From the NCBI RefSeq assembly GCF_013376455.1, contig NZ_CP045504.1, forward strand, positions 1,088,501 through 1,152,500: DNA of 64,000 nt. The letters run 5' to 3'. This document shows positions 55,936-64,000 of the stretch, piece after piece. The notes below the pieces were generated by a model. That model saw only the letters and a list, made by a program, of their open reading frames with translations, did not search any database and was not told the origin of the DNA. The stretch comes from Desulfolutivibrio sulfodismutans DSM 3696. GTDB taxonomy: Bacteria; Desulfobacterota; Desulfovibrionia; Desulfovibrionales; Desulfovibrionaceae. Numbering within the stretch: the stretch's first letter is position 1; every line of letters begins with the position of its first letter. A program made the translations under genes and the position numbers.

Positions 55936-56391
55936 ATGCCCCAGACCGTGATCATCGGCTCCGACCATGCCGGAGTGCTGCTCAAGAAAATTCTGGTCGA
56001 CCACCTGGCCGCCGCAGGCCACACCGTTGTCGATGTCGGCCCGGCCGACGCCAAAAGCGTGGACTATCCCCTCTACGCGGCCTCGGTCTGCGACGCCGTG
56101 CTGGCCCAAAACGCCCTGGGCATCCTCATCTGCGGCACGGGCCTGGGCATGTCCATGACCGCCAACCGCCGCCCCGGCATCCGGGCCGCCCTGTGCGGCA
56201 ACGAGTTCATGGCCCGCATGGCCAGGATGCACAACGACGCCAACGTCCTGTGCCTGGGCGAACGGGTCACGGGGCAAGGCCTGGCCCTGTCCATCACTGA
56301 CGCCTTTGTGGCCGCATCCTTCGAGGGCGGCCGCCATCAGCGCCGCCTGGACCTTATGGAAACCTGTCACGGCGGGCCCGTTTCCAAATGA
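55936..56391 (+). CDS. rpiB: Ribose 5-phosphate isomerase B
   Basis: It interconverts ribulose 5-phosphate and ribose 5-phosphate. The 151-aa protein has the RpiB/LacAB signature IIGSDHAGVLLKKILV, DYPLYAASVCDAV, the catalytic-Cys motif GILICGTGLGMSMTANR and GIRAALCGNEFMARMARMHNDANVLCLGERV. It lies directly before the tkt gene, forming a non-oxidative pentose-phosphate pair, and is followed by its own terminator. Confidence 0.95.
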   Translation: MPQTVIIGSDHAGVLLKKILVDHLAAAGHTVVDVGPADAKSVDYPLYAASVCDAVLAQNALGILICGTGLGMSMTANRRPGIRAALCGNEFMARMARMHNDANVLCLGERVTGQGLALSITDAFVAASFEGGRHQRRLDLMETCHGGPVSK

Positions 56392-56423
56392 CGGCCAGCC
56401 GTCTCTTCCGCCAACCGCCTTGT

Positions 56424-56453
56424 AAAACGGCTTTTTTCCAAAAGCCGTTTTTT
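56424..56453 (+). terminator. Terminator after rpiB
   Basis: A 12-bp perfect stem AAAACGGCTTTT/AAAAGCCGTTTT (56424-56435 with 56440-56451) closes a TTCC loop and runs into further T residues. It lies 33 nt after the rpiB stop, so tkt may have its own promoter or rely on read-through. Confidence 0.75.
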
Positions 56454-56508
56454 GCGTCGCATACGCCCCGTTTCCCTTCTCCCAACCCGTAGCGCAAGGA
56501 CCACCATC

Positions 56509-58506
56509 ATGCCTTCCTCCACCGACCTCGACCTCCAGGCGGTCAATGTCATCAAGGGCCTGATCATGGACGCCGTTGGCAAGGCCAATTCCGGCCATCC
56601 CGGCGGGGCCATGTCGTCGGCCGATCTCGGCTACATCCTCTTTTCGGAATTTCTCGACGTCGACCCGGACGACACCACCTGGTTCAACCGGGACCGCTTC
56701 GTGCTCTCGGCCGGGCACGAATCCATGCTGCTCTATGCCCTGCTTCTTTTCCAGGGCATCCTGACCATGGAGGACATCACCCGCTTCCGGCAGTTCGGCA
56801 GCAAAACCCCCGGGCACCCCGAAAATTTCCTGACCCCGGGAGTCGAGGCCACCACCGGCCCCCTGGGCCAGGGGTTCGCCATGTCCGTGGGCATGGCCGT
56901 GGCCGAGGCCATGCTGCGGGCCAGGCTCGGGTCGGACATCACCGACCACTACACGTTCGTTTTGGCCTCGGACGGCGACATCCAGACCCCGGTGTGCCTG
57001 GGCGCGGCCGCCCTGGCCGGACACTTCGAGCTCTCGCGCCTTATCGTGTGCTACGACAACAACAAGGTGCAATTGGCCGGTCCCACCAGCCGTTGCGACC
57101 GCACCGACCATAAAAAGGTCTTCGAGGGCCTGGGCTGGCGGGTCATCGAGATCGACGGCCACGACCACGGCCAGATCCGCGCCGCCCTGACCCAGGCCAA
57201 GACCGACGCGGGCAAACCCACCCTGATCATCGGCCACACCACCATCGCCAAGGGCTCCTGCTCCATGGAGAACAACTGCGACTCCCACGGGTCGCCCTTC
57301 TCCCCGGAGGAGATCGCCAAGACCAAGGCCTGCCTGGGGCTTCCCGCCGACAAGCCCTTCTACCTGCCAGCCGATGTCGTGGAACGGTTCCGGGCCCGGC
57401 ACGCCACCGTGCGCGCCAAACGCCTGGACTGGCAGAAGGCCCTGCAAAAGCGCCTGGACACGGACGCCGCCTTCGAGGATCTGTGGCGGCAGGCGAGGCG
57501 CACCCCGGCCAACCGGACCTTTGACTGGCCCGAATTCGAGCCCGGCGCCTCCGTGGCCACCCGCAAGGCCTGGGGGTCGGCCCTGGGCGCGCTCATCGAC
57601 CAGCTCCCCCTTCTCGTAGGCGGCTCGGCCGACCTTGACCCCTCCAACCAGACGGCCAAATTCCGCGACATCACCGGCATCTTCGGCCCCGACAACCGGG
57701 CCGGACGCAACCTGTGCTTCGGGGTGCGCGAGTTCCCCATGGGCGCGCTTTTAAACGGCATCGCCCTGCACGGCGGCCTTGTCCCCTTCGGGGCCACTTT
57801 CCTGGTCTTTTCCGACTACGAGCGAAACGCCCTGCGCATGTCCGCCCTGCAACGCCTGCCGGTGCTGCACGTCTTCACCCACGACTCCTTCTACGTGGGC
57901 GAGGACGGCCCCACCCACCAGCCCATCGAGCACGCCAGCTCCCTGCGCCTGATCCCCAACATGCTGGTCATGCGCCCGGCCGACGCCCGGGAGACCTGTC
58001 TGGCCGTGCAGACGGCCCTGACGCAGCAAAGCCGCCCCACCTGCCTGCTCCTGACCCGCCAGGGCCTGCCCGTGCTCGACGCGGCCCGCTTCCCGGGACT
58101 GGCCGAGGGTGTGGCCAAGGGCGGCTACGTGCTGGCCGACGCCCCGGGCGGCGTCCCCGACGGCATCCTCCTGGCCGCAGGCTCCGAGGTCTCGCTGGCC
58201 CTGGCTGCGGCCGCGCTTCTGCCCGAGTACAAGCTGCGCGTGGTGAGCATGCCCTGCATGGAGCTCTTCGACGAGCAGCCGAAAGAATACCGCGACGCCG
58301 TGCTGCCGCCCGCCGTGACGCGGCGTTTCGCCGTGGAGGCCGGACGGCCGGACCTGTGGTGCAAGTATGTGGGCAGCCTGGACAACGTGCACGGCATCAG
58401 CCGCTTCGGCGCCTCGGCCCCGGCCAAGCTTCTGGCCGAAAAATACGGCTTCACCCCGGAACACCTGGCCGGTCTGGTGCGCCAGGCGTTTGCCGGGAAG
58501 GAGTAG
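56509..58506 (+). CDS. tkt: Transketolase
   Basis: The 665-aa thiamine-diphosphate enzyme moves two-carbon units between sugar phosphates. It has VGKANSGHPGGAMSSADLGYILF, the GPLGQGFAMSVGMAVAEA segment and the ThDP motif starting FVLASDGDIQ. The pyrimidine-binding domain has GVREFPMGALLNGIALHGG, HDSFYVGEDGPTHQPIEH and a C-terminal domain. ATG 56509 is chosen for the normal N-terminus; 19 upstream residues are not conserved. glpX starts 5 nt after the stop, so both are cotranscribed. Confidence 0.96.
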   Translation: MPSSTDLDLQAVNVIKGLIMDAVGKANSGHPGGAMSSADLGYILFSEFLDVDPDDTTWFNRDRFVLSAGHESMLLYALLLFQGILTMEDITRFRQFGSKTPGHPENFLTPGVEATTGPLGQGFAMSVGMAVAEAMLRARLGSDITDHYTFVLASDGDIQTPVCLGAAALAGHFELSRLIVCYDNNKVQLAGPTSRCDRTDHKKVFEGLGWRVIEIDGHDHGQIRAALTQAKTDAGKPTLIIGHTTIAKGSCSMENNCDSHGSPFSPEEIAKTKACLGLPADKPFYLPADVVERFRARHATVRAKRLDWQKALQKRLDTDAAFEDLWRQARRTPANRTFDWPEFEPGASVATRKAWGSALGALIDQLPLLVGGSADLDPSNQTAKFRDITGIFGPDNRAGRNLCFGVREFPMGALLNGIALHGGLVPFGATFLVFSDYERNALRMSALQRLPVLHVFTHDSFYVGEDGPTHQPIEHASSLRLIPNMLVMRPADARETCLAVQTALTQQSRPTCLLLTRQGLPVLDAARFPGLAEGVAKGGYVLADAPGGVPDGILLAAGSEVSLALAAAALLPEYKLRVVSMPCMELFDEQPKEYRDAVLPPAVTRRFAVEAGRPDLWCKYVGSLDNVHGISRFGASAPAKLLAEKYGFTPEHLAGLVRQAFAGKE

Positions 58507-58511
58507 CGGCC

Positions 58512-59495
58512 ATGGAAGCCCCTGACAGAAATATCGGCCTGGATCTGGTGCGAGTCACCGAGGCGGCGGCCTTAAGCTGCTCCCGGTGGCTGGGCAAGGG
58601 CGACAAGATCGCCGGGGATCAGGCCGCCGTGGACGCCATGCGCCTGTCCTTCAACACCGTGCCCCTGGACGGGATCATCGTCATCGGCGAGGGCGAAAAA
58701 GACGAAGCGCCCATGCTCTTTAACGGCGAGAAGGTGGGCATGGGCCTGGGACAGGCCGTGGACGTGGCTGTGGACCCGGTGGAGGGCACCAACCTCCTGG
58801 CCTATGGCCGTCCCAACGCCATCTCCGTGATCGGCGTGGCCCCCCGGGGCAGCATGTTCGATCCGGGGCCAAGCTATTACATGAAAAAGCTGGTGGTCCC
58901 GGCCGAGGCCAGGGATGTGGCCGACCTGGACGCGCCGGTCGGCGACAACCTGCGGGCCATCGCCAGGGCGCTTGGCAAGGACGTGGACGATCTGGTGGTG
59001 TTTGTCCTGGACAAACCGCGCCACAAGGACCTTATCACCGAGATCCGCCGCACCGGGGCGCGCATCCAACTGCACACCGACGGCGATGTGGCCGGGTCGC
59101 TGATGGCCGTGGACCCAACCAACGTGGTGGACGTGATGATGGGCACCGGCGGCACGCCCGAGGGCGTGCTTTCAGCCTGCGCCATCCGGGCCGTGGGCGG
59201 CCGCATGCTGGCCCGCCTGGACCCGCAAAAAGACGATGAGAAAAAGGCCCTGATCAAGGCCGGGACGGATACGAAATCCATCCTGACCGAAGAAACCCTG
59301 GTCAATAGCGACGACACCTATTTCGCGGCCACGGGCATCTCCGGCGGCACGTTTTTGCGCGGCGTGCGGTTCACGGGCCGGGGAGCGGTGACGCATTCGC
59401 TGGTTCTTCGCGGCAAGACCGGCACCATGCGGCGCATCGAATCGCATATCGCGCTGGAAAAGCTCATGCGTTTCAGCGCCGTGAAGTACGACTAA
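58512..59495 (+). CDS. glpX: Fructose-1,6-bisphosphatase class II
   Basis: GlpX dephosphorylates fructose 1,6-bisphosphate in gluconeogenesis. The 327-aa protein begins MEAPDRNIGLDLVRVTEAAAL. It has GDKIAGDQAAVDAMR, IVIGEGEKDEAPMLFNGEKVG, VDPVEGTNLLAYGR with the metal-binding acidic residues, and DVMMGTGGTPEGVLSACAIRAVGG. It ends KLMRFSAVKYD. It follows tkt by 5 nt. Its last ~115 codons and terminator are repeated in decayed form at about 62.2-62.6 kb. Confidence 0.96.
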   Translation: MEAPDRNIGLDLVRVTEAAALSCSRWLGKGDKIAGDQAAVDAMRLSFNTVPLDGIIVIGEGEKDEAPMLFNGEKVGMGLGQAVDVAVDPVEGTNLLAYGRPNAISVIGVAPRGSMFDPGPSYYMKKLVVPAEARDVADLDAPVGDNLRAIARALGKDVDDLVVFVLDKPRHKDLITEIRRTGARIQLHTDGDVAGSLMAVDPTNVVDVMMGTGGTPEGVLSACAIRAVGGRMLARLDPQKDDEKKALIKAGTDTKSILTEETLVNSDDTYFAATGISGGTFLRGVRFTGRGAVTHSLVLRGKTGTMRRIESHIALEKLMRFSAVKYD

Positions 59496-59526
59496 CCCGG
59501 CTCCATCTCTCTTCCAGAACGCACAG

Positions 59527-59557
59527 GCCCGGCCGAGACTTCGACCGGGCTTTTTTT
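59527..59557 (+). terminator. Terminator after glpX
   Basis: A 10-bp stem with one mismatch (59527-59536 with 59541-59550), a 4-nt loop, then seven T residues. It lies 31 nt after the glpX stop. Confidence 0.8.
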
Positions 59558-60390
59558 GTCGGCCCCCTCCGGAAACGTGCCTTTCCCCCAGAAAATAGTC
59601 TCGCAGCGACCGAAACGTCGGTCCTGACAGGAGTGGCCCAGGGACTATCCCCATGCGTGTTCCAGATATCCGATCCTGACCGTCCGCTCTTGTCAGTCCG
59701 GATGCGGACGAAGCAGCCCGGTAGGGATTGCGTCGACGGGGCTGCGCATCCATTTGTGGCCGACGCAAATGCCGGACGCATCGCGATCCCTGTGCCGAGG
59801 CAGCGTTTCACCCATCCGCGGCGGCAGATCTTCAGGATGCCCCGAGGGACCGTGACTGGATCTGAAGACAGACCTGCTTTTCTAAATTATCATCATAATT
59901 CTAGGATGTTGTAAACTCATGCCGCCAGATCAGAACCATAAAAAAACGATTGCAATTTTCTAGAGATGGGGTATGGAAATATTCAATGTTACAAATTTTT
60001 ATTTCTTCATCGTTTCGTTTGATTATTTTAGATTTCATGCTATTTTCTCTATGCTGGCATTTGCCCTCCAGGGCTCACGCTCAGGGTGGAGAGCCCCAGG
60101 GACAGAAAAAGGATGGGCCGCTTCCGGGCATGCCACGGATGAAATTTCACCACCGGTGGTCGCATCTCCGGAAAAAGACGCTGCATGTCACGACTTCCGG
60201 AGGCGACGCTTCTGCCGCTCAAGAGCGACATGGAGGTCCGCGAAACCGTGCCGTTTCGCAGTAAGAAACCTTAATACAGCCCGAGGGTGACTCGACCGCC
60301 GCCATGGCGGTCAAACCAAAGGAGGAGCCGCAAGCAGCAAATTGCCATGTTTTCTCATTCAATTCTGGCCACAACACATGGAGGAATTTC
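59558..60390 (+). other. Gene-free region upstream of hydA with an AT-rich tract
   Basis: These 833 nt hold no credible gene; frames of about 93-105 codons (59633, 59973) lack ribosome sites and family similarity. A strongly AT-rich tract lies at about 59880-60055, unlike the rest of the window. Two perfect 7-bp hairpins lie in the presumed hydA leader: 60240-60246 with 60253-60259, and 60294-60300 with 60306-60312. TTGCAA (59950-59955) and TATGGA (59972-59977) are a weak promoter candidate. Confidence 0.5.
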
Positions 60391-61656
60391 ATGAGCAGAA
60401 TCGAGATGGAAAAAATCTTCTATGAAAATCAGTCCCCGGACCCAAAAACTGATCCGGACAAGCTGTTTTTCATCCAGGTTGACGAGCAGAAATGCATCGG
60501 CTGCGACACATGCATGGGCTATTGCCCAACTGGCGCCATCACCGGTGAGACCGGCGGGCCGCACAAGATTCCCCATGAAGAACTGTGCATCAACTGCGGC
60601 CAGTGTCTGACCCACTGTCCTGTCTCGGCCATCTATGAGGTGCAGTCCTGGGTTCCCGAGATCATGGCCAAGATCAAGGATCCGACGGTCAAGGTCATCG
60701 CCATGCCCGCTCCTGCCGTGCGCTACGGGCTTGGCGACTGCTTCGGCATGCCTGTCGGCACGGTGACCACGGAAAAGATGCTCGAGGGATTGAAGAAACT
60801 CGGCTTCGACCATGTCTGGGACAACGAATATACCGCCGATGTGACCATCTGGGAGGAAGGCACCGAATTCGTCAAACGCCTGACCAAGCAGATCGACAAG
60901 CCGCTACCGCAGTTCACGTCCTGTTGCCCCGGTTGGCACAAGTATGTGGAGACGTTCTATCCCGAGCTCTTTCCGAACATGTCCTCCTGCAAGTCGCCCA
61001 TCGGCATGATGGGGACATTGGCCAAGACCTACGGCGCGGACAAGATGAAATACGACCGCTCCAAGGTCTATACCGTGTCGATCATGCCCTGCACCGCCAA
61101 GAAGTACGAAGGCATGCGCCCCCAATTGTGGGATAGCGGATACAAGGACATCGACGCCACCATCGACACCCGTGAACTCGGCTATATGCTCAAGCAGGCG
61201 AACATAGACCTGGCCAAGCTTCCTGACGGGAATCGTGACAAGCTCATGGGCGAATCCACCGGCGGCGCGACTATCTTCGGCGTGACCGGCGGCGTCATGG
61301 AGGCGGCCCTGCGCTTCGCCTACGAGGCCGTGACCAAGAAAAAGCCCGAAAGCTGGGACTTCAAAGCTGTCAGAGGATTGGAAGGCCTGAAGGAGGCCAC
61401 GGTGAACGTGGGCGGCACGGACGTGAAGGTGGCCGTCATCCATGGCGGAAAACGTTTCAAGGACGTGTGTGAATTGGTCAAGGCCGGAAAGGCGCCCTGG
61501 CATTTCATTGAGTTCATGGCCTGCCCAGGCGGCTGCGTCATGGGCGGAGGACAACCCATCATGCCCGGCGTGCTTGAAGCCATGGATCGTCGCGTGACCA
61601 CGATGCATGCCTCGCTGAAAAACCGCTTGGCCATGATGAGCGCCAACAAGGCATAA
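60391..61656 (+). CDS. hydA: Periplasmic [FeFe] hydrogenase large subunit
   Basis: It oxidises H2, passing electrons to periplasmic cytochromes c3 in Desulfovibrio. The 421-aa protein has two [4Fe-4S] motifs ([24 protein letters not shown]) and all three H-cluster motifs: TSCCPGW (Cys178 proton relay, Cys179), MPCTAKKYE (Cys234) and [14 protein letters not shown] (Cys378, Cys382). GGAGG at 60380-60384 fixes the ATG. It has no signal peptide; export depends on the Tat signal of the small subunit next door. Confidence 0.98.
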   Translation: MSRIEMEKIFYENQSPDPKTDPDKLFFIQVDEQKCIGCDTCMGYCPTGAITGETGGPHKIPHEELCINCGQCLTHCPVSAIYEVQSWVPEIMAKIKDPTVKVIAMPAPAVRYGLGDCFGMPVGTVTTEKMLEGLKKLGFDHVWDNEYTADVTIWEEGTEFVKRLTKQIDKPLPQFTSCCPGWHKYVETFYPELFPNMSSCKSPIGMMGTLAKTYGADKMKYDRSKVYTVSIMPCTAKKYEGMRPQLWDSGYKDIDATIDTRELGYMLKQANIDLAKLPDGNRDKLMGESTGGATIFGVTGGVMEAALRFAYEAVTKKKPESWDFKAVRGLEGLKEATVNVGGTDVKVAVIHGGKRFKDVCELVKAGKAPWHFIEFMACPGGCVMGGGQPIMPGVLEAMDRRVTTMHASLKNRLAMMSANKA

Positions 61657-61667
61657 GGAGCAACGCC

Positions 61668-62045
61668 ATGTCGATCATGAACTTCACCAGACGCGGATTC
61701 CTGAAAGCGGCCTGCATCGCAACGGGCGGGACGCTCATCGGACTACGCCTGACGAGCAAGGCCGTGGCGGCGACGAAGCAGCTCAAGGACTACATGATGG
61801 ACCGCATCAACGGCACATATGGGGCAGACGCCAAGTTCAAGGTGCGCGCTTCCCAGGATAATGCCCAGGTCCAGGCAATGTACAAGGAATACCTTGATGG
61901 CCATCCCATGAGCCACAAGGCGGAAAAGCTGTTGCACACCACATGGCAGGACCGCTCCAAGGCGCTCGCGCAGTTGAAGGCCGAGGGCGCCTATCCCAAC
62001 CCCCGGGCCAAGGAGTTCGACAAGTCAACCTATCCCTATGAATAA
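61668..62045 (+). CDS. hydB: Periplasmic [FeFe] hydrogenase small subunit
   Basis: The 125-aa subunit wraps the large subunit and carries its export signal. It has a Tat signal [15 protein letters not shown] (twin Arg at 9-10), with cleavage probably in the VAA region near 32-35. The mature part [18 protein letters not shown], the [12 protein letters not shown] helix and the C-terminal FDKSTYPYE are as in D. vulgaris. It starts 11 nt after hydA; the two form one operon. Confidence 0.97.
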   Translation: MSIMNFTRRGFLKAACIATGGTLIGLRLTSKAVAATKQLKDYMMDRINGTYGADAKFKVRASQDNAQVQAMYKEYLDGHPMSHKAEKLLHTTWQDRSKALAQLKAEGAYPNPRAKEFDKSTYPYE

Positions 62046-62224
62046 CCGATAATGCCGCGTGCGATCCGAGGCGAGGGATTTCTCCTGACACCGAGGACAC
62101 CGCAGCATTTCTGCCCAAGAGTGTGAAAACCATATTGCATTGCGTTTCCTGTACAATCACCGTCACCACGCATTCCAAAAAACGACTTTGCAGATTCCGA
62201 CATGTCGCCGGCGTCTTTACAATG

Positions 62225-62571
62225 GCCTTGGGTGGCACGCCAGATGGCGTGCTGTAGCACTGCGCCATCCGGGCCGTGGGAAGGGGCATGCTGACGAGGC
62301 TCGTCTCCGAAGGACGACGAGAAAAGGCCTAGCCGAGGGCGGAACGGTTACGAAACCCATCCTGAACAAGGACACGCTGGTTCGCAACAGCGACACCTGT
62401 TTTGTGGCCAAGGGCATCCCCGGGGGCATATTATTGCGCGATGTTCGGTCCACGGGCTGCTGTACGTTGACGCTTTCCTGATTCTGCGCGGCAAGACCGG
62501 CGCCTTGCGGCGCATCGAGTCGCATATCGCGATGGACAAGCTCATGCGCCTCAGCGCCGTGAAGTATGACT
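62225..62571 (+). pseudogene. Decayed 3' fragment of a second glpX copy
   Basis: The stretch aligns to glpX codons from about GTGGTPEGVL to the end at about 59141-59492. A conserved block TGCGCCATCCGGGCCGTGGG is identical in both. It is broken: an in-frame TAG at 62254-62256 follows GVL, frameshifts occur at about 62315-62350 and near 62480, and the stop codon is changed. The last block (RRIESHIAMDKLMRLSAVKYD) differs from the intact gene by few residues. It has no start and lies 180 nt downstream of hydB. Confidence 0.85.
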
Positions 62572-62606
62572 CATCACCCGGCTCCATCTCTCTTCCAGAA
62601 CGCACA

Positions 62607-62636
62607 GGCCCGGCCGAGACATCGACCGGGCCTTTT
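62607..62636 (+). terminator. Copied glpX terminator downstream of the glpX remnant
   Basis: Stem 62607-62617 pairs with 62622-62632 (one mismatch), followed by TTTT. The sequence from the remnant's end to here is nearly identical to 59496-59550, so the terminator was duplicated with the gene end. It may now serve hydAB. Confidence 0.7.
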
Positions 62637-62667
62637 GTTTGCGTCGAAGCGAGGATGTTGCGAAAAG

Positions 62668-63540
62668 ATGTCCGTCATGACAAAAACGGTTGAAATTGAA
62701 GCCCCAGACAGCAATACCACTGTTGCCAAGACACTCAATGCCAGGCATGTCGCACGGTTCAGGGAGGTCATCCCAATGTTCGACCAGTCGCCGCGTTTCC
62801 GAGAGATCTTTTTCGAGGTCTACGAAGCCCTGCCCCGCCAGGGCCCGGGCAACAGGGCCAGCGCCGCCAGGGCCCTGGCCCTATGCGACGGAATGCCCAT
62901 AGTCCCCCGCATTCTTGATCTCGGCTGCGGCGTGGGCGGCCAGACCATGCATCTGGTTGCCCTCACGGATGGCCACATCGTGGCCGTGGACAGCCATGCG
63001 CCGTTCATCACTCAACTTACAGCATCGGTTGCCGCGAACGGCCTGGGACATCGTATCAAGCCGCTGTGCGCCGACATGGCGCATGCGAGATTTCCTTCAG
63101 GGTCATTCGATCTGATCTGGTCCGAGGGCGCGCTCTACAATCTCGGTCTGGACGTGGCCCTGCCCCTGTGCCGCGATCTGCTGCGGCCCGGCGGGCATCT
63201 GGTCTTCACAGACGCAGTGTGGAGGAAAAGCGATGTCCCCGACGAGGTCCGGCGTGGCTTCGAGTCGGATTATCCAACCATGGGTTGGATGCGGGACGTC
63301 CTGGCTGCCGTAGCCAGACACAACCTTGACGTGCTTGGGCATTTCACGCTTCCGGACGAGGCCTGGTGGGAGGATTTCTATACGCCCATGCAGGCCCGGG
63401 TGCGTGAACTGCGAGAGAAATACAGCGGTGATGCCGAGGCCCAGGGCATCCTCGACATCCTTGATCGCGAAACCGAGCTGCATGCCGCCCATGCAGACTG
63501 TTACGCCTATGAATTCTTCGTGATCCGGCGTCCCGTCTGA
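62668..63540 (+). CDS. SAM-dependent methyltransferase
   Basis: The 290-aa protein has a class I Rossmann methyltransferase core: ILDLGCGVGGQTMHLV (motif I), GHIVAVDSHAPF with the acidic motif II residue, and CADMAHARFPSGSFDLIWSEGALYNLG. LLRPGGHLVFTD follows. A ~75-residue N-terminal region precedes it. The product could methylate a small molecule; no specific family was recognised. ATG at 62668 is used. It follows the glpX remnant, whose terminator lies 32 nt upstream, and precedes the rRNA genes, which converge on it. Confidence 0.82.
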   Translation: MSVMTKTVEIEAPDSNTTVAKTLNARHVARFREVIPMFDQSPRFREIFFEVYEALPRQGPGNRASAARALALCDGMPIVPRILDLGCGVGGQTMHLVALTDGHIVAVDSHAPFITQLTASVAANGLGHRIKPLCADMAHARFPSGSFDLIWSEGALYNLGLDVALPLCRDLLRPGGHLVFTDAVWRKSDVPDEVRRGFESDYPTMGWMRDVLAAVARHNLDVLGHFTLPDEAWWEDFYTPMQARVRELREKYSGDAEAQGILDILDRETELHAAHADCYAYEFFVIRRPV

Positions 63541-63585
63541 CGTCGTTTTCAAAACGGCGGAACTGCCTAGTGCCCCCCTCAAACG

Positions 63586-63621
63586 CCAAAAGCCCGGCTG
63601 ATTTCTCAGCCGGGCTTTTGG
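63586..63621. terminator. Bidirectional terminator between methyltransferase and 5S rRNA
   Basis: A 16-bp perfect stem (63586-63601 with 63606-63621) closes a 4-nt loop, with T-rich sequence downstream on the plus side and the A/T edge on the minus side. It separates the plus-strand methyltransferase gene from the minus-strand rRNA operon. Confidence 0.85.
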
Positions 63622-63634
63622 TTTTGAAACGAGC

Positions 63635-63749
63635 CCTGGCGGCGACCTACTTTCCCACGCATGAATACGCAGTATCATCGGCGATGGAGGGCTTAGCTTC
63701 CGAGTTCGGAATGGGGTCGGGCGTACCCCCTCCTCTTTGGCCACCAGGA
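63635..63749 (-). rRNA. rrf: 5S ribosomal RNA
   Basis: On the minus strand the ~115-nt sequence begins TCCTGGTGGCCAAAGAGGAG and contains the conserved CCCATTCCGAACTCGGAAG loop. It ends with the complementary CCGCCAGGG strand of helix I. Ends are judged from pairing and may be off by a few bases. Confidence 0.9.
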
Positions 63750-63794
63750 CAATATATAAGTTAAAATAAGGGATGGGACGTTTTTTAGCGGTAA

Positions 63795-64000
<206 letters not shown>

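Noticed and set aside
59633..59914. 93-codon frame after the glpX terminator
   Set aside because: Low-complexity, no ribosome site and no family match; the interval looks non-coding.
60048..60075. Possible sigma-54 (-24/-12) promoter before hydA
   Set aside because: TGGCAT is followed directly by TTGCC without the required spacer, so GG and GC are not 10 nt apart.
59973..60290. 105-codon frame starting in the AT-rich tract before hydA (hydrophobic N-terminus)
   Set aside because: No ribosome site, composition changes sharply part-way, and the second half is Arg-rich noise; no similarity to any family.
62505..62693. 62-codon frame starting MRRIESHIAMDKL
   Set aside because: It is the tail of the decayed glpX copy reading past a mutated stop, not an independent gene.

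Overview
The window is a GC-rich bacterial chromosome segment of about 64 kb. It most likely comes from a sulfate-reducing deltaproteobacterium of the Desulfovibrionaceae. The best evidence is a periplasmic [FeFe] hydrogenase (hydAB) whose large subunit has its H-cluster cysteines at the residue numbers known from Desulfovibrio (178/179, 234, 378, 382). The flagellar gene order fliR-flhB-flhA-flhF-flhG-fliA and the pth-carD-rho arrangement fit the same group. Base composition is uniformly high in GC, except for an AT-rich tract at about 59.88-60.05 kb and the somewhat AT-richer upstream part of a toxin-antitoxin module.

Layout. 1-8 kb (+): housekeeping genes ispE, tRNA-Gln, prs, rplY, pth, carD and rho, then a periplasmic M48 protease/TPR protein and a PPC-domain protein. 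8-13.5 kb (+): one very large alpha-2-macroglobulin gene. 13.7-14.3 kb (-): a parDE-type module with its own promoter and operator-like palindrome. 14.5-18 kb (-): aat, clpA and clpS, which fit together as an N-degron degradation set. 18.2-26.4 kb (-): a chemotaxis-type operon running chemoreceptor-like protein, STAS, cheY, cheA, cheW, cheR, cheB, then a CYTH protein. 26.5-31.6 kb: a DedA protein (-), then (+) two small membrane proteins, a secreted metzincin-type protease, cheD, an HDOD protein and a TtcA-like PP-loop enzyme. 31.7-42.9 kb (+): an M23 peptidase, the flagellar export and regulation genes, and several small flagellum-associated proteins. 43-45.2 kb (+): a UbiD-family decarboxylase and an MBL-fold hydrolase. 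45.2-45.5 kb: a dense cluster of hairpins. 45.5-52 kb (-): radA, a zinc-ribbon protein, hpt, a GNAT enzyme, a thioredoxin-like protein and a metH lacking the reactivation domain. 52.2-59.5 kb (+): rpoH, a TPR protein, a LolB-like lipoprotein, rpiB, tkt and glpX. 60.4-62 kb (+): hydAB. 62.2-62.6 kb: a decayed second copy of the 3' end of glpX. 62.7-63.5 kb (+): a methyltransferase. 63.6-64 kb (-): 5S rRNA and the 3' end of 23S rRNA.

The most unusual items are listed here. (1) The chemoreceptor-like protein appears to carry two degenerate receptor-tip sequences and, between them, a CheZ-like D-x-x-x-Q motif, in an operon with no separate CheY phosphatase gene. (2) A glpX 3'-end plus terminator duplication brackets hydAB. 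(3) A mosaic of near-perfect hairpins lies between convergent genes at 45.2 kb. (4) Mutually exclusive stem-loops lie immediately before fliR. (5) An uncharacterised flagellar-locus protein has a FliK-like layout. No CRISPR array, prophage or intact insertion sequence was seen.
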